Source: Mucilaginibacter sp. (GTDB taxonomy: Bacteria > Bacteroidota > Bacteroidia > Sphingobacteriales > Sphingobacteriaceae). Taken from it: DNA of 51,401 nucleotides. Under the pieces are notes generated by a model that worked only from the letters and a program-made list of their open reading frames with translations, was not told the origin of the DNA and made no database searches. How positions within the stretch are numbered: position 1 is the stretch's first letter; each line of letters opens with the position of its first letter. Location of the stretch: assembly GCA_028287895.1 (NCBI GenBank), contig JAQBOV010000032.1, positions 1 through 51,401 of the forward strand, in the 5' to 3' direction. This document shows, piece by piece, positions 7,884 to 15,622 of this stretch. The position numbers and the translations under genes were made by a program.

Positions 7884-9365
7884 ATGCCCGCAAAAAAAGC
7901 TTTGATCGTCGGTGCCGGAATAGCCGGGATAGCAACCGCTATCCGGCTGGCGGTAAAAGGCTACCAGGTCGAAGTTTTTGAAGCGAATGGCTATGCCGGA
8001 GGCAAGATGGCTGAATTGGAACAAAACGGGTTTCGCTTTGATGCCGGGCCGAGCCTTTTCACTATGCCGCACTATGTGGATGAGTTATTTAAGCTCGCCG
8101 GTAAAGAGCCTTCAGAATTTTTCAATTACCAAAGACTGGAGATTATCTATAAATACTTTTATGAAGACGGGAGCAGGTTAACTGCATATGCCGACGAAGA
8201 GAAATTTATACAGGAGGTTGTTAAACTGACCGCCGAGGCTGACGGCATAAGGAAATACCTGGAAAACAGCAGCCGGATATACGAAATCAGCAACGCTGTA
8301 TTTCTTGAACATTCGCTGCACCGGTTAAAAACTTATTTAAGCCTGGATGCTTTTCGGGCATTGTTACGTCTGCCGCAGTTAGATGCTTCCCGCAGCATGC
8401 ACCAGGCTAACAATAATCTCTTTAATAATGATCGTCTGGTACAATTTGCCGACCGTTATGCTACGTACAACGGATCAGACCCCTACCAGGCGCCGGCAAC
8501 ATTAAATGTAATACCGCATTTGGAACATCACCTGGGAGCCTGGTTTCCCGAGAAAGGAATGTATGGCATTGTACAAAGCCTTGTACAACTTGCAGAATCG
8601 TCTGGAGTAACCTTTCGGTACAATTCACCGGTTGAGGAAATCTCAATAAAAGACAAAAAAGCCGTTGGGATAAGGGTTAATAAAGAAACTTTTGACGCCG
8701 ATATCGTGGTATCCAATATGGATGTTTGGTTCACCTATCATAAATTATTAGGCGATCATCCGCACACCTATCCTAAAAAAGTACTCAATCAGGAACGAAG
8801 CAGTTCCGCGCTGGTATTTTATTGGGGTATCAACAAACAATTCCCCGAACTTGATTTGCACAACATTTTTTTTAGTGCAGATTATAAAGCTGAGTTTGAG
8901 CACATCTGGCAAAAGCAAAGTATTTATTATGACCCCACAGTTTATGTAAATATCAGTTCGAAACTTAAAACGGATGATGCCCCCGCAGGTTGTGAGAATT
9001 GGTTTGTAATGATCAATGTCCCTGCCAATAAAGGGCAGCACTGGGATGAACTGATCAAGACGGCAAGGGAAAATATCCTCGAAAAACTTTCACGGATTTT
9101 AAAAACCGATATAGCTGAATTGATCGTTTGTGAATCCATACTTGATCCCCGCTCTATTGAAAACAGGACATCATCCTACCAGGGCTCTATTTATGGTACC
9201 AGTTCCAACAGTCGTTTTGCTGCATTTCTACGGCATTCCAATCGTTCATCCAAGATAAAAAATCTCTATTTCTGCGGCGGAAGTGTGCATCCGGGGGGAG
9301 GGATACCGTTATGTTTGTTGTCGGCAAAAATTGTGAGCGGCCTCACCCCAACCCCTTTGCGGTAA
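7884..9365 (+). CDS. crtD: Carotenoid desaturase, CrtI/CrtD family (probably 1-hydroxycarotenoid 3,4-desaturase)
   Basis: A 493-residue FAD enzyme. The dinucleotide-binding motif VGAGIAGIATAIRLAVKG is at residues 8-25, followed by EANGYAGGKMAELEQNGFRF and DAGPSLFTMP. The C-terminal signature FCGGSVHPGGGIPLCLLSAK is of the CrtD subgroup as I know it; true phytoene desaturases more often read GAGTHPGAGIPGV. The nearby cruF, which makes the 1-hydroxy end group that CrtD desaturates, supports this, but a CrtI role is not excluded. The ATG at 7884 is chosen over the TTG at 7827, which sits in a terminator. The last seven residues (LTPTPLR) are encoded by a REP-like repeat. Confidence 0.8.
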   Translation: MPAKKALIVGAGIAGIATAIRLAVKGYQVEVFEANGYAGGKMAELEQNGFRFDAGPSLFTMPHYVDELFKLAGKEPSEFFNYQRLEIIYKYFYEDGSRLTAYADEEKFIQEVVKLTAEADGIRKYLENSSRIYEISNAVFLEHSLHRLKTYLSLDAFRALLRLPQLDASRSMHQANNNLFNNDRLVQFADRYATYNGSDPYQAPATLNVIPHLEHHLGAWFPEKGMYGIVQSLVQLAESSGVTFRYNSPVEEISIKDKKAVGIRVNKETFDADIVVSNMDVWFTYHKLLGDHPHTYPKKVLNQERSSSALVFYWGINKQFPELDLHNIFFSADYKAEFEHIWQKQSIYYDPTVYVNISSKLKTDDAPAGCENWFVMINVPANKGQHWDELIKTARENILEKLSRILKTDIAELIVCESILDPRSIENRTSSYQGSIYGTSSNSRFAAFLRHSNRSSKIKNLYFCGGSVHPGGGIPLCLLSAKIVSGLTPTPLR

Positions 9366-9381
9366 CGGGGCTTTGAATTCC
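9340..9381 (+). repeat. REP-like repeat (GCCTCACCCC family), overlaps crtD 3' end
   Basis: GCCTCACCCCAACCCC opens the element and CGGGGCTTTGAATTCC closes it, with CCCC and GGGG as inner arms. I recognise the consensus (GCCTCACCCC, a CCCCTCTCC/GGAGAGGGG hairpin, then CTTTGAATTC) as a common dispersed repeat of Sphingobacteriaceae. A second, more diverged copy is at 14769-14811. It codes for the last residues and stop codon of the desaturase. Just downstream, 9424-9439 (CCCTCCTGCCGGGGGG) is another short G/C palindrome of similar kind. Confidence 0.65.
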
Positions 9382-9441
9382 GGATAATCCAGAGGTGGTT
9401 ACTTAAAGATTTATTACAGAAGTCCCTCCTGCCGGGGGGAT

Positions 9442-10467
9442 CTATAGCGGGCTGGTTTTCACCATCTTTTCCAAAGCATTTATCCACTTTGGCGAATCAT
9501 TAAGGCTTTCAACTAACTGCACATGCTGGCCGCCTAAGGCTTTAAACTCGTCGCCATACTCAGTGGTCACTTCGTAAACGGTTTCCAAACAATCGGCCAC
9601 AAAAGCCGGGCAGAAAACAAGCAAACGTTTTTTACCTTCTTTAGCTAGTTTGGCTACAACCTCGCTGGTATAAGGTTGCACCCATGGGTCACTACCAAGG
9701 CGCGACTGGAAACAGATGGTGTATTTTTCTTTCGGAATATTTAATTTTTCGGCTATCAAACGGGCGGTGTGATGCGACTGTGCCGAGTAGCAAAATTTAT
9801 TAGCCTCGGTGATGGTTTGGCAGCAATCATTTACTTTCAAACAATGACTATGGGTATGGTCTGACTTGATAAGTTGGCGCTGCGGCAGTCCGTGAAAACT
9901 GAAAAGTATATGATCATAGGTTTCAGGCAGATATTTCCCGGCATTATCAACAAAAGCTTCTATCATCAGTTCATTATCGTGAAACGAATTGATGAAGGAT
10001 ATAGCAGGGCCGGTCGGCCATTTGGCAATCAATCCCATCACCTTTTCATAAACCGAACCGGTGCTTGCCGAGGCATATTGCGGAAAAAGCGGGATCACCT
10101 GTATACTATCCACCAATGCAGCTTTAAGCCGTTCTAATGCCGACTCGATATTGGGATTTTGATAACGCATGGCCAGCTCTACCAGGTATCCATCACCCAG
10201 GCGTTGCTGTAATAATTTATGCTGCAATTTGCTGTAATGCAATAAAGGTGAGCCGGTTTTATCGTCCCATATTTTTTGATACAATTTAGCCGATTTCGGT
10301 CCCCGGGTAGGAGCAATAATGCCTTTTACCAGCAGTGTTCGCGACACGGGATTAATATCAATAACCCGGGGGTCCATTAAAAATTCTCGAAGATAACGGC
10401 GTACATCCGCTGTCGAAGGACTGTCCGGCGTACCTAAATTGACTAATAAAACTCCCTTTTTGCCCAT
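9442..10467 (-). CDS. hemH: Ferrochelatase
   Basis: A 341-residue enzyme that inserts Fe(II) into porphyrin, the last step of heme synthesis in the protoporphyrin-dependent route. Motifs: KKGVLLVNLGTPDSPSTADV at the N-terminus, SFHGLPQR with the catalytic histidine, HTHSHCLKVNDCC, and CFQSRLGSDPWVQPYT near residue 240. The ATG at 10467 begins the usual MGKKGVLLVNLG; an in-frame TTG at 10482 would add five residues but falls within the -7 element. Convergent with the carotenoid desaturase. No other heme gene is in the window. Confidence 0.96.
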   Translation of the reverse strand: MGKKGVLLVNLGTPDSPSTADVRRYLREFLMDPRVIDINPVSRTLLVKGIIAPTRGPKSAKLYQKIWDDKTGSPLLHYSKLQHKLLQQRLGDGYLVELAMRYQNPNIESALERLKAALVDSIQVIPLFPQYASASTGSVYEKVMGLIAKWPTGPAISFINSFHDNELMIEAFVDNAGKYLPETYDHILFSFHGLPQRQLIKSDHTHSHCLKVNDCCQTITEANKFCYSAQSHHTARLIAEKLNIPKEKYTICFQSRLGSDPWVQPYTSEVVAKLAKEGKKRLLVFCPAFVADCLETVYEVTTEYGDEFKALGGQHVQLVESLNDSPKWINALEKMVKTSPL

Positions 10468-10479
10468 AATATCGAGGCG

Positions 10480-10487
10480 CAAAAATA
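10480..10487 (-). promoter_or_regulatory. -7 element TATTTTTG for hemH
   Basis: Perfect TAnnTTTG match on the minus strand, 12 nt before the hemH ATG. It predicts a 5' leader of only about 6-9 nt. A -33 TTG was not found. Confidence 0.5.
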
Positions 10488-10648
10488 AAATAAACTATTG
10501 TGTTTACAGCGGGTTAATATCAGGACAGTGTTATTTTCCTGCCTCAATAAATACAAACGTCTTATAGTCTCCTCTGCCAGGGCAAATTATTCACACATTA
10601 TTTGCTTTTTTAAGGCGTTCATCCTGACTGTTTACAGGGACTCAGGGC

Positions 10649-11500
10649 TTAATATTTTTCCAACTCAGCCTTTACTTTTTCCATAAGCCACATAGGAGTT
10701 GATGTGGCCCCGGCTATGCCTATTTTGTCGCCCGGTGCAAACATGGAACTGTTCAGTTCATCACAAGACGAAACAAAGTAGGTATTGGGATTATGCTTAC
10801 GGCAAACTTCGAATAACACCTTTCCGTTGGATGATTTACGCCCGGAAACAAACACGATCTTATCAAATTTTGCTGCAAACGCAGGTAAATCTTTATCACG
10901 ATTGCTTACCTGGCGGCAAATCGTATCGTTCGCCCGTACCTCGTAACCGCGTGCGATCAACTCGTTTTTAATGCTGTAAAATTTTTCGGTGCTTTTGGTG
11001 GTCTGGCTATAAAGGGTGATTTTCTGGGGTAGTTCAGCATTGTCGAGTTCGGCAATATCCTGGAATACCAGGGCTTCATTATTGGTTTGGCCCTGCAAGC
11101 CAATCACTTCAGCATGACCATGCTTGCCGAATATTAATATTTTTTCGTTGCTGTCATGCGAAGTTTTTATCCTGTTTTGAAGCTTTAGCACCACCGGGCA
11201 TGAGGCATCAATCAGCATAATATTATTTTCCAACGCTAAGCGATACGTTTCCGGCGCCTCACCGTGGGCGCGGATCAGTACTTTTTCGTTATGCAGTTTC
11301 TTCAGGTCCTCATGTTCAATAATGCGCAGCCCTTTTGCTTTCAGTCTTTCAACCTCTTCATCGTTATGCACAATATCGCCCAGGCAATATAAATAGCCGT
11401 CCTGTTTCAGTATCTCTTCAGCCATATCAATGGCATACACCACGCCAAAACAAAATCCCGAATCCTGATCGATAGTGACCTTTAACAGATAGTCGCCCAT
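10649..11500 (-). CDS. ispH: 4-hydroxy-3-methylbut-2-enyl diphosphate reductase
   Basis: A 283-residue iron-sulfur enzyme (LytB) that makes isopentenyl and dimethylallyl diphosphate in the last step of the methylerythritol phosphate pathway. The three cluster-ligand cysteines are visible in GFCFGV (near residue 18), DASCPVV and CRQVSNR. Length is normal. The ATG at 11500 is the only start that includes the first ligand with the usual N-terminal strand. Its position next to carotenoid genes is functionally sensible because carotenoids are made from its product. It is 45 nt downstream of cruF on the same strand but also has its own promoter element just before the start. Confidence 0.96.
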   Translation of the reverse strand: MGDYLLKVTIDQDSGFCFGVVYAIDMAEEILKQDGYLYCLGDIVHNDEEVERLKAKGLRIIEHEDLKKLHNEKVLIRAHGEAPETYRLALENNIMLIDASCPVVLKLQNRIKTSHDSNEKILIFGKHGHAEVIGLQGQTNNEALVFQDIAELDNAELPQKITLYSQTTKSTEKFYSIKNELIARGYEVRANDTICRQVSNRDKDLPAFAAKFDKIVFVSGRKSSNGKVLFEVCRKHNPNTYFVSSCDELNSSMFAPGDKIGIAGATSTPMWLMEKVKAELEKY

Positions 11501-11507
11501 AACGCTG

Positions 11508-11515
11508 CAAATTTA
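11508..11515 (-). promoter_or_regulatory. -7 element TAAATTTG for ispH
   Basis: Perfect TAnnTTTG match on the minus strand with only 7 nt between it and the ispH ATG, so the predicted leader is about 0-4 nt. Confidence 0.55.
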
Positions 11516-11545
11516 CGGCAAAAACATTTAAAACAAGATAAGCAT

Positions 11546-12217
11546 TTAGTGATAAGTATTTTCTGACCAATACAAGACGGCAAAAAATGCGAATTGCATA
11601 CCCAGAAATACAGGTGCGGCAATGCTTTGTTTTTTAAAATGAAATGACTCGAATAATAGTAGCATGAGGGCGCTTATAAAAAACCAGCAGCAATAATTTT
11701 TTACAGGGATGACGCCGTTTGCCCAATGCCAGTAGTCCAAACGCACAGCTGCCGGCTCAATCAGCATATCCAGTGAAACCAACAACAGCGCTCCGGCTAT
11801 GACACGTAAAAACATACTTTTTAAGCGGCTGCGCTGCACCAGCACAGCGGTTGAGTAGGTCAGCAAATACCAGTTTGCGCCAATAATTAGCGGAACGCCG
11901 GATATTTTAAGTCCTAAAGTTTGGCCATACCGATATTGCCCGAAAAGTAAATGTTTGTTAACACCCAGCCATTCAATACTATAGCCCAGGATAAATAAAC
12001 AAAAAAAGAATATGAATAACCGGCCACCTGTATTTTGGTGACTAAGCATAATGATCACCAGCATTAACAATAAATGATAAGGAACTAATTCGATAAATAT
12101 CGACCTGGTCAATGGTATGCTCAAACCGATAAGCCCGATCAGGTGGAACAGAATTATTATACAAATCACCTGTTTGTTTTTTAACAATTCCTCCTTAAGG
12201 GGGCCGGGTGTGCTCAT
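11546..12217 (-). CDS. cruF: CruF-type carotenoid 1',2'-hydratase, membrane protein
   Basis: A 223-residue integral membrane protein of the carotenoid biosynthesis family (PF04240) with about seven hydrophobic segments. The diagnostic stretches are ISGVPLIIGANWYLLTYSTA and LDMLIEPAAVRLDYWHWANG followed by VIPVKNYCCWF. Characterised CruF proteins add water to the psi end of linear or monocyclic carotenoids to give a 1'-hydroxy group. The ATG at 12217 overlaps the stop of the glycosyltransferase as ATGA, a clear sign of translational coupling; the upstream start at 12235 would overlap more. The first residues (MSTPGPLKEELL) are encoded by a C/G-rich palindrome. Confidence 0.85.
   Translation of the reverse strand: MSTPGPLKEELLKNKQVICIIILFHLIGLIGLSIPLTRSIFIELVPYHLLLMLVIIMLSHQNTGGRLFIFFFCLFILGYSIEWLGVNKHLLFGQYRYGQTLGLKISGVPLIIGANWYLLTYSTAVLVQRSRLKSMFLRVIAGALLLVSLDMLIEPAAVRLDYWHWANGVIPVKNYCCWFFISALMLLLFESFHFKKQSIAAPVFLGMQFAFFAVLYWSENTYH
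12185..12213 (-). repeat. C/G-rich palindrome at the 5' end of cruF
   Basis: CCTCCTTAAGGGGG (12190-12203) is a near-perfect palindrome within ACACCCGGCCCCCTTAAGGA on the minus strand. It encodes the first residues of CruF. The form resembles the GCCTCACCCC-family repeats nearby but is too short to assign with certainty. Confidence 0.35.
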
Positions 12218-13302
12218 ATTTTGCGGCCTTTCCATTCAGTGGTTTTAGTTAAATATTTTTGAATAGCCGAAAAGGCGATCAGCACCAGGCTGAACATCTG
12301 CAACGGGTGCAAAATAACATTGATAGCGGTATTTTGACCCGATTCGAGCGAGATCATAATGCGGGTAAGAATGATCAGTCCGATCATCATCGTAATCAGC
12401 TGGAGGTTTAACGTCATGATCACTATTATGGGACCGCCAATTAACAATAGCAGGAAAACTAAGAAGCTGAAAATATTGTAGTTAAATGCTGCTAAAAAGT
12501 TTTTACCGAAACCATTTATTGCCTCCCGGTAATTGGTATACATGCGGCAGGTGATCATACTGTTAGCCAGTAAACTTTCGCCGTTGTAACCAGCCAGTTT
12601 CACCTGCTTCATGATCTCTACATCCTCAACTATTTTATCCTTTGCGCTTTGGTGCCATTCGTGCCGGTGGTAAACCTCAGCATTGAATAGCATAAATTGT
12701 CCGCTGGCTGCAGCCACAGAAGCATTTTTAGAAAGATAAACCAGGCGCAGTGGTAACAAGTTCAGCAAAATGTAATGCATTAACGGGACGGTAAGTCTTT
12801 CGCCAACACTTTTCATTTGCTGATTAGTAAACATGCTCAGCAAAGCCAGGCTACGGAAATGCATCCTGTGCACGGCGCTATTGATCAGGCCATCAAAAAC
12901 CTGTTCATCGGCATCTAAAAACAATAAGTATTCGCCTCTGGCCTGACGGGCCAATTGATAACACGCGTAGTTTTTGCCAAGCCACTTCCCGGTTAGCTCT
13001 TTGCCCTTGATCACGCGGAAAGCAAGATGCTTTTCTGCGAATTCAGCGCAAATGGCATAGGTGCGATCTGAAGAATCATCATCCAGGATAATGACCTCGT
13101 AATTCAGGTAGTCTTGCCGGGATATTGATTTAAGGAGGGCTAAAATACGGTCTTGCTCATTTCGGGCAGGGATCAGTATGGAAACCAGGTTGGTGTACAC
13201 TTTGTTTACACGCCTTAGTTTTGGGTCCGAAATAAAATTGAACACCGTTACGGCAAAACGCAGGATAAGGAAAAAGAAAGTGGTGTAAATGGCAATGATC
13301 AC
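12214..13302 (-). CDS. Membrane-bound family 2 glycosyltransferase, probable carotenoid glycosyltransferase (CruC/CrtQ-like)
   Basis: A 362-residue protein: an N-terminal membrane helix (residues 1-23), a GT-A domain (VSILIPARNEQDRILALLKS from about residue 41, donor-binding DADE motif, EDVEIMKQVKLAGY further on), and two or three C-terminal helices (about 275-345). KGKELTGKWLGKNYACYQLA is typical of glycosyltransferases acting on carotenoids and other lipids, such as CrtQ. The start is GTG at 13302, one base after the stop of the upstream acyltransferase, and the stop overlaps cruF. The context points to glycosylation of the hydroxyl introduced by CruF. Sugar donor unknown. Confidence 0.78.
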   Translation of the reverse strand: MIIAIYTTFFFLILRFAVTVFNFISDPKLRRVNKVYTNLVSILIPARNEQDRILALLKSISRQDYLNYEVIILDDDSSDRTYAICAEFAEKHLAFRVIKGKELTGKWLGKNYACYQLARQARGEYLLFLDADEQVFDGLINSAVHRMHFRSLALLSMFTNQQMKSVGERLTVPLMHYILLNLLPLRLVYLSKNASVAAASGQFMLFNAEVYHRHEWHQSAKDKIVEDVEIMKQVKLAGYNGESLLANSMITCRMYTNYREAINGFGKNFLAAFNYNIFSFLVFLLLLIGGPIIVIMTLNLQLITMMIGLIILTRIMISLESGQNTAINVILHPLQMFSLVLIAFSAIQKYLTKTTEWKGRKI

Positions 13303-13303
13303 T

Positions 13304-13924
13304 TTATATTATAATTTCGGTTTGCTGCAATTTTGTACTGTGGTAATGCCGCTGAAAAGCGTTCTTTATTTCTTCAAAGGTTTTTCCGGCATATTCCTCA
13401 TTTTTTAAATAAACGGTAACACTTTGTTTTTTGTGCTTTAAATATTGAATAAAAGTGGCAGCAAATATCAACTGAAATTTCCCTTCGGCCTTGTCGATCA
13501 CTTTCATTACTCCTTTTTCAAAATTAATATCATTTACAAAGTTGGAATAAAGTTTTCCCTGCGGAAATATCAGCACCAGATTTTGCGGCTCACTTAACAA
13601 ATTTGCTGCATAATCTAATGATTCCAACATTCCCTTCGATTTTTTATTGATCGAAAAGGCGCCACCATATTTTAGCTGTTTTAAATGCCGGGTAGTGTCT
13701 TCCCGCACCATGACATGGAATTTCTTTTTTAGCAGTTTCTGATTTATAGTATACAATATCAACGAGTCCCAGAAGCTAAAATGATTGGCAATTAATAAAA
13801 CCGACCTGTTACTATCAACTTCAAGCTGATTAAATAGCATTTCGTGGAAATGACGGCTGACTATCCAGCAGGTGTAATAATGCAGAATCCAGCGTATAAA
13901 GATGTTATTTTGATTGCGGATCAT
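13304..13924 (-). CDS. PlsC-like 1-acyltransferase, probable acyl transfer to glycosylated carotenoid
   Basis: A 206-residue lysophospholipid-acyltransferase-like protein. The catalytic HX4D motif is NHFSFWDS, and the acceptor motif FPEG appears as FPQGKLYSN, as in the paralogue next door. The ATG at 13924 aligns its N-terminus with that of the paralogue; a TTG at 13942 would add six residues. It lies one base upstream of the glycosyltransferase, so it forms a three-gene unit with that gene and cruF. By analogy to the CruC/CruD pair of green sulfur bacteria the likely role is esterifying the sugar of a carotenoid glycoside; a phospholipid role is the alternative. Confidence 0.75.
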   Translation of the reverse strand: MIRNQNNIFIRWILHYYTCWIVSRHFHEMLFNQLEVDSNRSVLLIANHFSFWDSLILYTINQKLLKKKFHVMVREDTTRHLKQLKYGGAFSINKKSKGMLESLDYAANLLSEPQNLVLIFPQGKLYSNFVNDINFEKGVMKVIDKAEGKFQLIFAATFIQYLKHKKQSVTVYLKNEEYAGKTFEEIKNAFQRHYHSTKLQQTEIII

Positions 13925-14006
13925 TTGTCGCAAGTTAAACAATGAAGCACAATTTGAAAATGTTCGCTTTAATTTTCAAATCTTCACTTACCTGGTTTTC
14001 AAATTA

Positions 14007-14023
14007 TCAATGCGGAGCATTGA
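14007..14023 (-). repeat. Small hairpin across the acyltransferase stop codon
   Basis: TCAATGC (14007-14013) / GCATTGA (14017-14023) with a 3-nt loop, extended imperfectly by flanking A/T pairs. It contains the TGA stop. It is not followed by a convincing U tract, so its role as a terminator is doubtful. Confidence 0.5.
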
Positions 14024-14630
14024 TTTGTTCTTTCAGCGCTTTTTTGTGATGCGCATTTATTAATGACCTTACCGTTTCATAATCAAAATTATGATTGGTG
14101 CCGCAATCTAAAAAATGAAAATATACCGATGGTTTCAGGCTCTCAAAATACTCGATAAATGCAGAATAATAAATGATCTGGCAGTCGCCTTTTATTTTTT
14201 TTACAATATAATCGATGCCCCGTTCAATGTTTATTTCTTCGGTATGGTTTGATATCAATTCTCCCTGCGGAAAAACGGTTACCAGATTGTTGGGATTGTC
14301 GAGTAATTGTGCTGCATATTGTAATGATCTTACCACCTGTTTTGATTTCCGGTTAATCGAAAATCCACCCAAAAAATTAAAAAACATTCTTTTCCTGATG
14401 TGGTCTTCCTGCATCATGATATGAAAATTGCGGTTCAGGCAAGTCTGTGTTAAATGTCCGGCAAAAAATCCGTCCCACCAGCTAAAATGATTGCATAACA
14501 ATAATATGGAATGCCCCGGCATAATCTCAACCTGATCATGTTTTAAAATATTAAAGGCCTTTCGCAGCCTGTATGCCAGGTAAGTGGCAAACAGCTTTTT
14601 GATCAGTTTATTGCTGCGCTGAGGTATCAT
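14007..14630 (-). CDS. PlsC-like acyltransferase, tandem paralogue
   Basis: A 207-residue paralogue of the neighbouring acyltransferase, with NHFSWWDGFFAGH as the HX4D motif and FPQGELISNH as the second motif. Both share INRKSK/INKKSK and the same domain length, so they look like a tandem duplication that has since diverged. The ATG at 14630 is preferred because it aligns with the paralogue; a GTG at 14654 would add eight residues. There are 82 nt to the next gene, and its stop codon lies inside a perfect 7-bp palindrome (14007-14023). Confidence 0.72.
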   Translation of the reverse strand: MIPQRSNKLIKKLFATYLAYRLRKAFNILKHDQVEIMPGHSILLLCNHFSWWDGFFAGHLTQTCLNRNFHIMMQEDHIRKRMFFNFLGGFSINRKSKQVVRSLQYAAQLLDNPNNLVTVFPQGELISNHTEEINIERGIDYIVKKIKGDCQIIYYSAFIEYFESLKPSVYFHFLDCGTNHNFDYETVRSLINAHHKKALKEQINAPH

Positions 14631-14759
14631 TCGGACAAATTTACTAAATATCACGAGTTAGCCTCACCTAAACGGCGCAGCACTCCTGAACACCTTAAAA
14701 AATAATCACCGGCGAATAATCTTCTCCAACAAGCGGACTTTAATGCGAGAAGACAAAAT

Positions 14760-15620
14760 TTAACGCTCTTTTAAGCCCTCTCTGCGCTGAAAATGGCCTG
14801 GGGTGAGGCTTAAATACTCATCCAATGCCGGCACCACCAGCCAATGCCCTAAAGGAACCTCATGCACATCGGCATTATCCAGTTGTGCTATAAAAAACAC
14901 AGCCGCCTGTTTTGGAAACAGCTGATCATCCCGGCCGAAAATCAGGGTGCATTTAATCTTATGCTGATTGATAAGTTTGGCTACTTTATCAGAGTCGGGT
15001 TTAAGCAGTCGTATCAGGTTAAGCGTATAATATACATCCAGTCTTTTCTTTTCTGTGTCGATCTCATTATAGGCGATGTTGTAAAGACTGTTGTCAATAA
15101 AACCGACTTTTTTCAGATTCTTCAGCAGCGCAGGGGCAAGCCATTTGCTTTTGGTAACCCGCTTAAAAAAGTATTTCCCCACTGGCTTATGCAGCAGAAA
15201 ATGAAAACCTTTATAAACCGACAAGCCATCCGGCGCCATTAAAATAATTTCATCTATCAGTTCAGGGTATTCTTCGAGCAATATCAAAGCCAGGTTAGCA
15301 CCTATGGAATAGGCCATTAGTGAAACCCTTTGTTTGCCATAAATATTAAACCATTCATCCAGGTAAGCCTTTACCATAGCTCTGGGCATTCCGCTCAGAA
15401 TTTGCTTTTCGGTCCAGCTATCTAACTGGCTTTCGCCATGAAAAAAATGGTCAAAACCATACACACGATATTGGGTTAAAATGGAGTCTTTTAAAACATG
15501 AAACTGCTTTCCCGTCATGCCATAGCCATGAAAAGCCAGTACGGGTTTATTGCCGCTGCCATACTCATGAAAATGTACTTTACCCAAACCGGGAATTTTT
15601 AAAAAGCCCATAAAAGGCAA
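14760..15620 (-). CDS. Alpha/beta hydrolase
   Basis: A 286-residue hydrolase without signal peptide. HGYGMTGKQFHVL gives the oxyanion region near residue 31; the nucleophile elbow is AYSIGA (serine near residue 104); the acid is in FGRDDQLFP and the histidine in LGHWLVVP. The cap region is Lys-rich and could face a membrane. It lies 2 nt downstream of waaA, suggesting cotranscription. Substrate unknown; a lipid or acyl-ester substrate would fit the acyltransferase neighbours. The last 16 residues (SLTPGHFQRREGLKER) are encoded by a diverged REP-like repeat and are probably not part of the ancestral fold. Confidence 0.8.
   Translation of the reverse strand: MPFMGFLKIPGLGKVHFHEYGSGNKPVLAFHGYGMTGKQFHVLKDSILTQYRVYGFDHFFHGESQLDSWTEKQILSGMPRAMVKAYLDEWFNIYGKQRVSLMAYSIGANLALILLEEYPELIDEIILMAPDGLSVYKGFHFLLHKPVGKYFFKRVTKSKWLAPALLKNLKKVGFIDNSLYNIAYNEIDTEKKRLDVYYTLNLIRLLKPDSDKVAKLINQHKIKCTLIFGRDDQLFPKQAAVFFIAQLDNADVHEVPLGHWLVVPALDEYLSLTPGHFQRREGLKER
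14769..14811 (-). repeat. Diverged REP-like repeat (GCCTCACCCC family) encoding a protein tail
   Basis: Read on the minus strand it opens AAGCCTCACCCCAGGCC and closes GAGAGGGCTTAAAA, the same layout as the element at 9340-9381. It covers codons for the last residues of the alpha/beta hydrolase. The translated LTPGHFQRREG resembles the LTPNPSPKERG tails seen in other Sphingobacteriaceae proteins where such repeats are read through. Confidence 0.6.
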
Positions 15621-15622
15621 TA

